Assembly: GCA_049513695.1 (NCBI GenBank)
Contig: JBEKVW010000031.1
Location: 1 to 21,540, forward strand
DNA length: 21,540 nt
Direction: 5' to 3'
From: UBA1162 sp049513695
GTDB lineage: Bacteria; Chloroflexota; Dehalococcoidia; GIF9; UBA5629
Shown: piece by piece, positions 1 through 6,834 of the stretch
Layout of the letters: every line of letters begins with the position of its first letter
How positions within the stretch are numbered: position 1 is the first letter of the stretch
Notes under the pieces: generated by a model
Told to the model about the DNA's origin: nothing
The model's input: the letters and a program-made list of their open reading frames with translations, nothing else
The model's database searches: none
Translations under genes and position numbers: made by a program

Positions 1-67
1 ATGAAGGTACGGCATAGGAAAATTACTTTAAAAGTCTATCAACAGACTATTACCAGTGTCAAACAAA

Positions 68-94
68 TTGATTTTTATAGCTATTTGTTATAAT
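68..94 (+). promoter_or_regulatory. Candidate sigma-70-type promoter for the IPT-repeat surface protein
   Basis: A perfect TATAAT lies at 89-94. A TTGATT that could serve as -35 lies at 68-73, leaving a 15-bp spacer, which is shorter than ideal. The stretch is AT-rich and sits about 75 bp before the start codon of the first gene. A short inverted repeat (AGTCT at 33-37, AGACT at 44-48) lies upstream but has no clear role. The rest of 1-166 holds no recognisable gene. Confidence 0.4.
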
Positions 95-166
95 CTTTAA
101 TTCGACTTAGTCTGAATGACGCGAGACTAAATTTCTATTTTACAGCTAAAGAAAAGGAGAATTTAA

Positions 167-1786
167 TTGAATTCTAAACGGATTCTATTAATTACATCGG
201 GTCTATTGGTTATCATATCATCCCTGTTCTCTCTAATAACCACTCATGTCGAGGCCACTACCATCGCTCTTAAGCCGACTTCAGGAGCTGTAGGTTCTCA
301 CATTGCCTTAACCGGCGACGGTTTTATAGGTAAACTGGCTACCATTTTCTGGGATGATAAGAAATTGGTGCAGAATGTGCCAGTCTCCAAGGACGGGCTG
401 ATAAATTATGTATTCGATGTGCCATCCACTACCAGGGGCACTCATGTTTTAAAAGTCACAGATGACAGCAACTGGACAACTATAAACGCCTCACTAAACT
501 TCTCAGTGACACCATCCATAACCACCGAACCGCTGTGGGGAAAGCCCGGTAATCATATCACTATTTTCGGCTCAGGATTCGCTCCATCTGAAGATGGTAT
601 TGTTGCCGAATGGGACGGCAAGGACCTCCTTCGAGCTCCGTTAACGGCGGACAGAACAGGTTCATGGAATACCATGTTCGATGTGCCCAATATAGCCAAG
701 GGAGAATACACTATTAGCGCTTACGGAGCTATCTCCAAGGCTCAGGAGGTACCCGTTGTACTTTTCACTATCGGGCCTTATTGCACGGCGACTCCTCTGT
801 CCGGGCCTGTCGGAACCAAAGTCACCCTAAACGGCAAGGGATTCCGCTCGGGTGAAGATGGCGTCACCTTTACCTGGGACGGGCCGATCATAGATACTAA
901 TTTCACAGCTCAACCTAACGGTACCTTCAGCTGGCCTATCACCGTCCCGCCCAGCGTTAAGGGTAAACATACCATAGGTATATACGGAAGCAGTTTTACG
1001 CCCAAACATATAGTGCCGGATATAGAATTTGAAGTCACTCCTTCTATCAGTTTGAGTTTCAGCAGTCTCATCGGCAGCAAGGATGTAACCGTATCAGGAT
1101 ACGGATACAATGCTGGTGAATCCGTTGCTATTACCTACGATAAAATCAATACCGGCGCCACTACAACCACCGATGATAATGGCAGCTTCAGCATCACCTT
1201 TCAAGCTCCCTTCTCCCCCGGCAAAGACCATACAGTAACAGCTACGGGAAGCAAAGGTGCTGTTGCCCAGCAAACCTATACCGTTACTATGACGATCCCA
1301 CCTACACCGCAGTTGTTAGGACCCGGATCGGGCGCCAAAATACAAACATACAATTCAGTAGTCGATGTTATATTCAGTATCTTTAAAAATGTCGGCGGCT
1401 TATTTGAGTCATCCGATTCCTCACAGAAGGATTCGGTGCTCGCAACGCTGACATGGAAAATCGACGGCGATGCAACAGGGGTTACTTACACACTTCAGAT
1501 CGCTAGAACAGCCGACTTTTCTAATGAAGTCTTGCTGAAAGATGATATAGCAACTACCTCCTTCGATCTTTACAAATCAAACCTTCTCTCAGCCGGTACA
1601 TACTACTGGAGGGTTAAAGCATCGGGCGATGTTGGAGGAGTTAGCCCATGGTCCAACTCCTGGAACTTTGACGTCATTACAGCATCATCTCTGGTGATGA
1701 CGCTCTCGGTAGCTATCCTTCTATTGGTGTTAGCAATCGTGGCTTTCGGGGTCTTCGCACTAATTAATAGAAATAAACAGAGATAG
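167..1786 (+). CDS. Secreted IPT/Ig-like repeat protein with C-terminal membrane anchor
   Basis: This is a 539-residue exported protein of unknown specific role, probably displayed on the cell surface. Residues 1-30 form a signal peptide with a basic start, a hydrophobic core and VEA before a TT cleavage site. Four beta-sandwich repeats follow at about 31-115, 116-204, 205-291 and 292-375. Each opens with a P-x-x-G-x-x-G...L/I-x-G-x-G-F/Y pattern (for example SGPVGTKVTLNGKGF), typical of IPT/TIG or related Ig-like folds. Residues about 379-505 resemble a fibronectin type III domain (ATLTWKIDG, YTLQIARTADFS, TYYWRVKASGD). A single hydrophobic segment at about 508-533 precedes a basic tail, so the protein is anchored with the repeats outside. 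The start is TTG, chosen because AAGGAGA ends 6 nt upstream (154-160). No enzymatic motif is visible. An adhesin or envelope structural role is inference. Confidence 0.8.
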   Translation: MNSKRILLITSGLLVIISSLFSLITTHVEATTIALKPTSGAVGSHIALTGDGFIGKLATIFWDDKKLVQNVPVSKDGLINYVFDVPSTTRGTHVLKVTDDSNWTTINASLNFSVTPSITTEPLWGKPGNHITIFGSGFAPSEDGIVAEWDGKDLLRAPLTADRTGSWNTMFDVPNIAKGEYTISAYGAISKAQEVPVVLFTIGPYCTATPLSGPVGTKVTLNGKGFRSGEDGVTFTWDGPIIDTNFTAQPNGTFSWPITVPPSVKGKHTIGIYGSSFTPKHIVPDIEFEVTPSISLSFSSLIGSKDVTVSGYGYNAGESVAITYDKINTGATTTTDDNGSFSITFQAPFSPGKDHTVTATGSKGAVAQQTYTVTMTIPPTPQLLGPGSGAKIQTYNSVVDVIFSIFKNVGGLFESSDSSQKDSVLATLTWKIDGDATGVTYTLQIARTADFSNEVLLKDDIATTSFDLYKSNLLSAGTYYWRVKASGDVGGVSPWSNSWNFDVITASSLVMTLSVAILLLVLAIVAFGVFALINRNKQR

Positions 1787-1806
1787 GATTAGGAACCGGC
1801 TATCAC

Positions 1807-1836
1807 TTGTTTTTACAAATGGTCGTATGCTATAGT
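1807..1836 (+). promoter_or_regulatory. Candidate promoter for the TPP-riboswitch leader
   Basis: TTGTTT (1807-1812) and TATAGT (1831-1836) are separated by 18 bp and lie just before the riboswitch aptamer. Predicted transcription would start at about 1843, a few bases before P1. The -10 matches 5 of 6 consensus positions and the -35 only 3 of 6. The call rests mainly on position. Confidence 0.35.
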
Positions 1837-1860
1837 TAAAATCAAAAGAAGTTTAATTGG

Positions 1861-1952
1861 CCGCTAGGGGTGCTTAGATATTCAGGCTGAGACTCCGCAT
1901 AAGCGGGGAACCCTTGAAACCTGCCCTTGGTAATTCGAGCGTAGGGAAGCGG
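1861..1952 (+). promoter_or_regulatory. TPP (thiamine pyrophosphate) riboswitch aptamer
   Basis: The conserved THI-element blocks appear in order. GGGGTGC is at 1867-1873 and CTGAGA, the pyrimidine-sensing loop, is at 1887-1892. ACCCTTGAAACCTG follows, and GAGCGTAGGGAAGC runs to 1950. P1 is ccgct (1861-1865) with agcgg (1948-1952). P3 is ctccgc (1893-1898) with gcgggg (1903-1908) around a 4-nt loop. P5 is cttg (1926-1929) with cgag (1936-1939). It sits immediately upstream of thiC, the usual target, and binds the end product thiamine pyrophosphate. Repression by transcription termination is supported by the hairpin that follows. Confidence 0.95.
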
Positions 1953-1960
1953 TTTACCGG

Positions 1961-2006
1961 CCAAGGGTTAAGTTTAGTATACTATAGCTCTTGGTTTTTA
2001 TTTTTG
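1961..2006 (+). terminator. Riboswitch expression platform: intrinsic terminator with overlapping antiterminator
   Basis: CCAAGGGTTA (1961-1970) pairs with TAGCTCTTGG (1985-1994) to give a 10-bp stem with two G-U pairs. It is followed at once by a T-rich run at 1995-2006. The left arm, CCAAGGG (1961-1967), is also perfectly complementary to CCCTTGG (1924-1930), which lies inside the P4/P5 part of the aptamer. The two pairings exclude each other. Ligand-bound aptamer leaves the terminator free to form, while free aptamer strand can form the antiterminator. This reading comes from base complementarity alone; no folding energy was computed. Confidence 0.78.
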
Positions 2007-2013
2007 TATTAAG

Positions 2014-3309
2014 ATGACTCAGATAGAATTCGCCCGCAAAGGGGTAGTAACTCCGGAAATGAAGCAGGTCGCTCGACTGGAGCAGGTGAGCGATGATTTT
2101 ATTTGCGAAAATATAGCGGGCGGCAAAATAGTAGTTCCATCCAACGTTAATCACCCGGTTACTGGTATTTGCGGCATCGGCAAAGGTCTTAAAATCAAGG
2201 TCAACGCTAATATCGGCACATCTTCCGATGTCGGTACCCTGCCAGGTGAACTGGAAAAACTGCACGTTTCGATTAAACACGGCGCCGACACCGTGATGGA
2301 CCTGAGCACAGGGGGAGACATCAACAAAATACGGCGCGCTGTGCTTAAGGAAAGCACGCTACCAGTGGGGACTGTCCCAATTTACCAGGCGATGATCGAA
2401 GCCGGCCAGAAATACGGCCCCATCGTCGAAGCAACCGCCGACGACATCTTCATGGCCATAGAAGAGCAGGCTGCCGACGGGGTGGACTTTATCACCGTAC
2501 ATTGTGGGGTGACGCAAGCTGCCATAAAATCGTTAAAAAATCAGCGGCGTGTAACGGATGTTGTTTCACGCGGGGGGGCTTTCCTTCTGGGGTGGATGCT
2601 ATATCAAGATAAAGAAAATCCCCTTTTTGAAAATTATGAGCGGCTCCTTGATATAGCACGCAAATATGACGTAACGCTGAGCCTAGGAGACGGTATGAGG
2701 CCGGGCAGCTTGGCCGATGCCACGGACCGGCCGCAGATACAGGAGCTCATTACTTTAGGTGAATTAGTACAGCGGGCGTGGGATGCAGGTGTACAGGTGA
2801 TGGTCGAGGGGCCGGGTCACCTGCCCTTAAACCATATCGCTATGAACATCCAGATACAGAAGAGCCTGTGCCGGGAGGCGCCTTTCTATGTACTGGGCCC
2901 CCTGGTAACCGATATTGGTGCGGGATACGACCACATCACATCGGCCATAGGCGGAGCCATTGCCGGCGCCTACGGCGCAGATTTCCTTTGCTATGTTACC
3001 CCCGCGGAACACTTATCGCTTCCGGATGCTGAAGATGTCAAGAACGGTGTGATTGCATCACGCATCGCTGCACATGCAGCTGATATTATCAGGAGCGGCG
3101 GTAAGGCTGCTGAGCGTGACAGGGAGATGTCTATAGCCAGAAAAAGCCTTGACTGGCAGACCCAGTCGGAGTTATCGCTGGACCCCGATAAGTTTAAAGA
3201 GGCGCGTGCCAGATATGCCGTGAAGGGGCGCGCCTGCAGCATGTGCGGAGACTATTGCGCAATGGACCTGGTAGAGAAATACCTCGGCATCACAGCCACT
3301 AAATGTTAA
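2014..3309 (+). CDS. thiC: Phosphomethylpyrimidine synthase ThiC
   Basis: This radical-SAM enzyme converts 5-aminoimidazole ribotide to hydroxymethylpyrimidine phosphate, the pyrimidine half of thiamine. At 431 residues it is the short form, lacking the N-terminal extension of the E. coli enzyme. Visible family motifs are MDLSTGGDI (95-103), LGDGMRPG (224-231), VEGPGHLP (264-271) and GAGYDHI (302-308). His269 and His307 are the expected metal ligands. The C-terminal iron-sulfur cysteines are 408, 411 and 415 (CSMCGDYC). Their spacing is CX2CX3C, one residue less than the textbook CX2CX4C. The N-terminus MTQIEFARKG fits the family, so the ATG is well placed, yet no Shine-Dalgarno sequence precedes it. 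The codon lies only 7 nt after the terminator T-run. The TPP riboswitch argues for ThiC rather than the benzimidazole-forming paralogue BzaF. Confidence 0.95.
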   Translation: MTQIEFARKGVVTPEMKQVARLEQVSDDFICENIAGGKIVVPSNVNHPVTGICGIGKGLKIKVNANIGTSSDVGTLPGELEKLHVSIKHGADTVMDLSTGGDINKIRRAVLKESTLPVGTVPIYQAMIEAGQKYGPIVEATADDIFMAIEEQAADGVDFITVHCGVTQAAIKSLKNQRRVTDVVSRGGAFLLGWMLYQDKENPLFENYERLLDIARKYDVTLSLGDGMRPGSLADATDRPQIQELITLGELVQRAWDAGVQVMVEGPGHLPLNHIAMNIQIQKSLCREAPFYVLGPLVTDIGAGYDHITSAIGGAIAGAYGADFLCYVTPAEHLSLPDAEDVKNGVIASRIAAHAADIIRSGGKAAERDREMSIARKSLDWQTQSELSLDPDKFKEARARYAVKGRACSMCGDYCAMDLVEKYLGITATKC

Positions 3310-3329
3310 CAGGGATATTATGTCATTAG

Positions 3330-4568
3330 ATGAAGGCAGAGATAATTTCTATCGGCACTGAGCTTCTCCTTGGAGAGATAACGGATTTGAATGCGGCCTA
3401 TCTCGCAAGTCAACTTCCGTTACTCGGATTAGATCTGCATTTCATATCGACTGTGGGCGATAACCAACAAAGACTCATCGAGACCCTAAGCCATGCCTGG
3501 CAAAGATCGGACATTATCATTACTACGGGCGGCCTGGGACCAACAGAGGACGATATAACAAGGGAAGCGATAGCTGACTTCTTTAAAGAGCCCATTACGA
3601 TCGACCAGGCGCTGGTAGAACAGTTCAAAGCCACATTCAGGCAATTCAATATCGACATGCCCGAAAGTAATATCAAGCAAGCCTCGACCATCCCTTCCTG
3701 CCAGATAATCCCCAACCCACGGGGTACTGCCCCGGGATGGTGGGTTGAACGAGACGAACATGTGGTAATCTCCATGCCCGGACCGCCGGGTGAAATGCAG
3801 CAAATGTGGTCGAATGTGGTCGCTCCCAAGCTGCGTGATAAATACCGGGGCGCCGTCATTTTCTCCAGCACGTTAAAGACCTTCAGCCTGAGCGAAGCCA
3901 AGATGGGAGAGATAACCAGGGTTTATTTACTGGCTAAAAACCCCACGGTTGGTATTTACGCCAAGCCGGACGGCATACACCTTCGGATTGCTGCTAAAGC
4001 TGACTCTATCGAAGAAGCTAAAATTCTGGTCGACTCCACAGCCGGTGAAATCCAGCAGTTGCTGGGCGATTACATATGGGGAACGGATTCTGACACACTT
4101 GAAGGAATCACCGCAGACCTTTTTATTGAAAATAACCTTACCCTATCGACGATGGAGGCGGGTACCGGCGGCATACTGGCTAATAACCTGACTAATAACC
4201 CGAATAGCTCAAAATTTTATAAATGTGGTATAGTGTTTAGCCGCAATATTTCGGCAATGGAATTGTTCGTCAGTAAGGAAGTAATAAGATCGTATGGAAC
4301 AGCCAGCCGGGAGGCTGCCGGTGAAATGGCGGCTGCCGCCCGCAGGAACTATGGGACTTCAGTTGGAGTAGGTTTAATTGGAATTCTCGGGTCCGACGAA
4401 TTAGATGCGAAATTAGGTACTACAATAATAGGTATTGACAATGGGATACATAATTGCACTTTTCAAAGCATTTTTCCCGGCACTCGCTTGCAGATTAAGC
4501 AGAGGGCGGCTATTTCAGTTCTGTTTGAACTTAGAAAAATCATGCTACAGGAGATAAAATGCAACTGA
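3330..4568 (+). CDS. CinA-like protein with degenerate C-terminal deamidase domain
   Basis: The 412 residues cover both CinA domains. The N-terminal half (about 1-170) is the molybdopterin-binding-like COG1058 domain, with GTELLLGE (9-16), TTGGLGPTEDD (65-75) and SMPGPPGEM (148-156). In CinA proteins this domain acts as an ADP-ribose or nucleotide pyrophosphatase. The C-terminal part (about 258-405) aligns with the NMN deamidase (PncC) domain. There the hallmark AESCTGG reads MEAGTGG at 275-281, so the catalytic serine is alanine (Ala277). The later TGIAGP-type block is also eroded (LIGILGSD). The deamidase is therefore probably inactive, while the N-terminal domain looks intact. The gene starts 20 bp after thiC and overlaps speD by 10 bp, so it is co-transcribed. 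A competence role cannot be assumed. Confidence 0.82.
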   Translation: MKAEIISIGTELLLGEITDLNAAYLASQLPLLGLDLHFISTVGDNQQRLIETLSHAWQRSDIIITTGGLGPTEDDITREAIADFFKEPITIDQALVEQFKATFRQFNIDMPESNIKQASTIPSCQIIPNPRGTAPGWWVERDEHVVISMPGPPGEMQQMWSNVVAPKLRDKYRGAVIFSSTLKTFSLSEAKMGEITRVYLLAKNPTVGIYAKPDGIHLRIAAKADSIEEAKILVDSTAGEIQQLLGDYIWGTDSDTLEGITADLFIENNLTLSTMEAGTGGILANNLTNNPNSSKFYKCGIVFSRNISAMELFVSKEVIRSYGTASREAAGEMAAAARRNYGTSVGVGLIGILGSDELDAKLGTTIIGIDNGIHNCTFQSIFPGTRLQIKQRAAISVLFELRKIMLQEIKCN

Positions 4569-4954
4569 TAATCGATGGATTCAATAAAAATAAGAACATT
4601 TTGCAGGACGAAAACTTCATCTACCAGCTATTGGATGCATATCCTTCCAAGATAGGTATGACGAAGATCTCCGACCCCATCGTGTTCAGATATACCGGTT
4701 CTAAACCGCAGGACTGGGGTATTTCAGGCCTGGTATTTATTGCGGAAAGCCATATCAGTCTGCATACCTTCGTAGAACGCAATTTTATCAATATCGATGT
4801 CTTTTCCTGCAAGGATTTTGATGCGAAGCGTGTTTCAAAGGACATGCGGGACAAATTCGAGTTGGTGCGAATGAGAAGCTGCCTGGTACGCAGGGAATGG
4901 GAAACCGGTGATCTGCGTGAATGTAGCGAGGTATTAGAACTGAATTCTATATGA
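4559..4954 (+). CDS. speD: SpeD-family pyruvoyl decarboxylase (S-adenosylmethionine decarboxylase or neofunctionalised relative)
   Basis: The 131-residue proenzyme belongs to the small bacterial/archaeal AdoMet decarboxylase class. The self-cleavage motif ESHISLHT is at 63-70. Cleavage between Glu63 and Ser64 would create the pyruvoyl group. His69 and Cys84 (DVFSCKDFD) match the processing and catalytic residues known from the Thermotoga enzyme. The usual product, decarboxylated SAM, supplies aminopropyl groups to spermidine synthase. No speE is visible here, and the next gene is a ureohydrolase, so an arginine decarboxylase activity of the kind described for a crenarchaeal SpeD homologue is a live alternative. 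AGGAG at 4549-4553 lies 5 nt before the ATG. The gene overlaps cinA by 10 bp and speB by 4 bp, implying coupled translation. Confidence 0.88.
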   Translation: MQLIIDGFNKNKNILQDENFIYQLLDAYPSKIGMTKISDPIVFRYTGSKPQDWGISGLVFIAESHISLHTFVERNFINIDVFSCKDFDAKRVSKDMRDKFELVRMRSCLVRREWETGDLRECSEVLELNSI

Positions 4955-5835
4955 ACGACAGCCGCGGCCTATTTGCCCAACCAGGCAATTTTGCCGGATT
5001 GCCGTTACCGCTTTCGGATTTAAGTACTGCCAGAGTATGCATTCTGCCGGTTCCCTATGATAGCACCACAGAATGGCACAGTGGCACTCGCAACGGTCCG
5101 AAATCTATCATCGAAGCTTCCTTTTATCTGGAAATGTACGATATAGAGCTCGGCAGGGAGATATGCGATGTCGGCATACATACACTGACGGCGCTCGAAC
5201 CGGTTCTCAACGGCCCGGAAGCTATGCTGGAGCGGGTGTACCAGGCAGTTAGGTCCCTCCTTGACCAGTCTAAATTTGTCGCCATGTTGGGCGGAGAGCA
5301 TTCCATAAGCTATGGCGCTGTAAGAGCTTTCAGCGAAAAATACGACAATCTATCCGTCCTGCAACTTGATGCCCATACGGATCTGCGAGATCAATACCTG
5401 GGAACCAAATTCAGCCATGCCTGTGCCATGCGCCGTATAATTGAGCTCTGCCCCATAACTCAAGTCGGCATCCGCAGTCTAAGCCTGGAAGAAAATCAAT
5501 ATATTATGTCTAATAAGTTAAAGCCGTTTTTTTTCGAGCTTGAATACGGCCCTTCGGCAATCGAAAAGATAACAGCATCTTTGAACGATAACGTCTACAT
5601 CTCAATCGATCTTGATGTCTTCGACCCGTCTATCATGTCGGCCGTGGGCACGCCTGAACCCGGAGGAATGAGCTGGAGCCAGGTAACGAGCCTTTTAAAA
5701 ACCATTGCGAAGAATAAAAACATAGTTGGCTTCGACGTAGTGGAACTGTGCCCGGGCCAGGGGCCGGCGGCATGTTCGTTCACAGCAGCTAAACTTATTT
5801 ATAAGCTACTGGGATACTGCTTTTTCAATCGCTGA
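4951..5835 (+). CDS. speB: Agmatinase / ureohydrolase family enzyme SpeB
   Basis: This 294-residue member of the arginase/agmatinase family probably hydrolyses agmatine, or N1-aminopropylagmatine, to the polyamine plus urea. All six binuclear manganese ligands are in place. They are His117 (GGEHS), Asp140, His142 and Asp144 (LQLDAHTDLRD), and Asp220 and Asp222 (SIDLDVFDPS). The downstream GTPEPGG block (233-239) is also typical. The ATG overlaps the speD stop as ATGA, so translation is coupled. This is the last gene of the thiC-cinA-speD-speB run, and a terminator follows 11 bp after the stop. Substrate cannot be settled from sequence. Neighbouring speD makes a polyamine role firm, and agmatine is the simplest substrate. 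Confidence 0.88.
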   Translation: MNDSRGLFAQPGNFAGLPLPLSDLSTARVCILPVPYDSTTEWHSGTRNGPKSIIEASFYLEMYDIELGREICDVGIHTLTALEPVLNGPEAMLERVYQAVRSLLDQSKFVAMLGGEHSISYGAVRAFSEKYDNLSVLQLDAHTDLRDQYLGTKFSHACAMRRIIELCPITQVGIRSLSLEENQYIMSNKLKPFFFELEYGPSAIEKITASLNDNVYISIDLDVFDPSIMSAVGTPEPGGMSWSQVTSLLKTIAKNKNIVGFDVVELCPGQGPAACSFTAAKLIYKLLGYCFFNR

Positions 5836-5846
5836 CCCTCTTGTTC

Positions 5847-5876
5847 ATGGAGAACTTCGTTTTCCATTTTTCTTTT
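5847..5876 (+). terminator. Intrinsic terminator of the thiC-cinA-speD-speB operon
   Basis: ATGGAGAAC (5847-5855) pairs with GTTTTCCAT (5859-5867) through nine pairs, one of them G-U, around a 3-nt loop. The run TTTTCTTTTT follows directly. It lies 11 bp after the speB stop codon and before a strong new promoter, so it separates two transcription units. Confidence 0.8.
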
Positions 5877-5893
5877 TGGCGCTCGCAACAGGA

Positions 5894-5921
5894 TTGACAA
5901 CATAACACGAATTGTTATAAT
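5894..5921 (+). promoter_or_regulatory. Consensus sigma-70-type promoter for the GreA fusion gene
   Basis: A perfect TTGACA (5894-5899) and a perfect TATAAT (5916-5921) are separated by 16 bp. Transcription would begin at about 5928, only about 15 nt before the ATG at 5943. It is the best promoter match in the window. Confidence 0.85.
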
Positions 5922-5942
5922 ATTCTTCGGTTTGGCGAAAAA

Positions 5943-6770
5943 ATGCCCTCAAAACAAAAGCCTTCTACACTAAACTCGGGGATTAGCTTGGGGGAAGCTG
6001 CTACCCGGTTCCTGTCATCCATTCCTGCAGAACAGACTTCCGGTACACAACAGGAGGTTTTCAAGTTCATCCGCTGGTACGGCGAGGACAGGAAAATTGA
6101 TTCTTTAACCGGCCAGGAAGTAGCTAACTATACCGAGAATTTCTATGCCTCCAGCACACAATCCGATGAACACCTTAAAAAGGTGAAACAGTTCCTGTCC
6201 TACGCTCATAAGGCGAAACTGATCAATACTAACCTCTCGGCACATATAAAGATAAAAAAGGTCGCAGCGAAATCCGTCCCTGTTGTGGCTGCTAAATCCG
6301 AAGAGCCGGTGCTGCTCACTCGACAGGGATACGAGGAGATCAAGGCCAGGCTAGCAGTGTTAAAAGAAGAAAGGCCCAGAATGGCCGAGGAGCTTCGTAA
6401 AGCAGCAGCAGACAAAGACTTCAGGGAGAACGCTCCGCTGGAAGCGGCAAGAGAGAAGCAGGGGCATGTCGAAGGTCAAATACGCGAACTGGAAAACACT
6501 CTAAAAAATGCCAAGGTTATTGAGGCATCCTCGGAGACTAGCATAAGGATAACTCTGGGTGACACCGTCCTTATCTCGGACCTGGCTTCCGGCGAGAAAA
6601 TCAACTATATAGTCGTCGGCGCCAAAGAGGCCAATATCAAACTGGGTAAAATTTCGATTGTTTCACCTATGGGACAAGCCTTATTCAATAAAGAAACGGG
6701 TGACGTTCTCAACGTAAGTACGCCATCGGGCATTTTAAGTTACGAGATCATTAAAATAATCAGGGAATGA
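5943..6770 (+). CDS. GreA/GreB-type transcript cleavage factor fused to an integrase-like N-terminal helical domain
   Basis: The protein has 275 residues, against about 158 for normal GreA. Residues about 122-275 are a full GreA. A coiled coil starts at LLTRQGYEEIKARL and ends at VEGQIRELENTL. Its tip carries Asp159 and Glu162 (KDFREN, matching GDLSEN), the acidic pair that activates RNA cleavage in the polymerase secondary channel. The C-terminal FKBP-like domain follows (LGDTVLISD to LSYEIIKI). Residues about 13-105 are a separate helical domain. It resembles the SAM-like core-binding domain at the N-terminus of tyrosine recombinases, with FKFIRWYGEDRKIDSLTGQE and a pattern of four to five helices. 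An Ala/Val/Lys-rich linker (about 105-122) joins the two. No recombinase catalytic domain is present. A strong promoter gives a leader of about 15 nt and no clear Shine-Dalgarno is seen. Role of the extra domain unknown; DNA binding is inference. Confidence 0.82.
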   Translation: MPSKQKPSTLNSGISLGEAATRFLSSIPAEQTSGTQQEVFKFIRWYGEDRKIDSLTGQEVANYTENFYASSTQSDEHLKKVKQFLSYAHKAKLINTNLSAHIKIKKVAAKSVPVVAAKSEEPVLLTRQGYEEIKARLAVLKEERPRMAEELRKAAADKDFRENAPLEAAREKQGHVEGQIRELENTLKNAKVIEASSETSIRITLGDTVLISDLASGEKINYIVVGAKEANIKLGKISIVSPMGQALFNKETGDVLNVSTPSGILSYEIIKIIRE

Positions 6771-6806
6771 TTATTGAAATAAAATCCTAAAGAATGTGGG
6801 TTAACT

Positions 6807-6834
6807 TTAATAATTCCAGGCATTAAATTATAAT
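6807..6834 (+). promoter_or_regulatory. Weak candidate promoter for the acyl-CoA dehydrogenase pair
   Basis: Within the 182-bp gap 6771-6952, TATAAT at 6829-6834 is a perfect -10. TTTAAT at 6807-6812 is a poor -35 with 16-bp spacing. The gap is AT-rich. I see no terminator for the upstream gene and no clear operator palindrome. A strong ribosome-binding site (AAAGGAGGT) immediately precedes the next gene. Confidence 0.32.

Noticed and set aside
1857..1964. Alternative pairing TTGGCC (1857-1862) with GGCCAA (1959-1964) extending riboswitch P1
   Set aside because: It competes with the normal P1 pairs and with the terminator left arm. Only the terminator/antiterminator pair gives a coherent switch.
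3330..4568. Assignment of the CinA-like gene to competence or molybdopterin synthesis
   Set aside because: Only the fold is shared. No competence or molybdenum cofactor genes lie nearby, and the operon context is thiamine and polyamines.
5943..6270. Integrase-like N-terminal domain as evidence of a mobile element
   Set aside because: No recombinase catalytic domain, attachment repeats or phage genes are present. The domain is in frame with a complete GreA.
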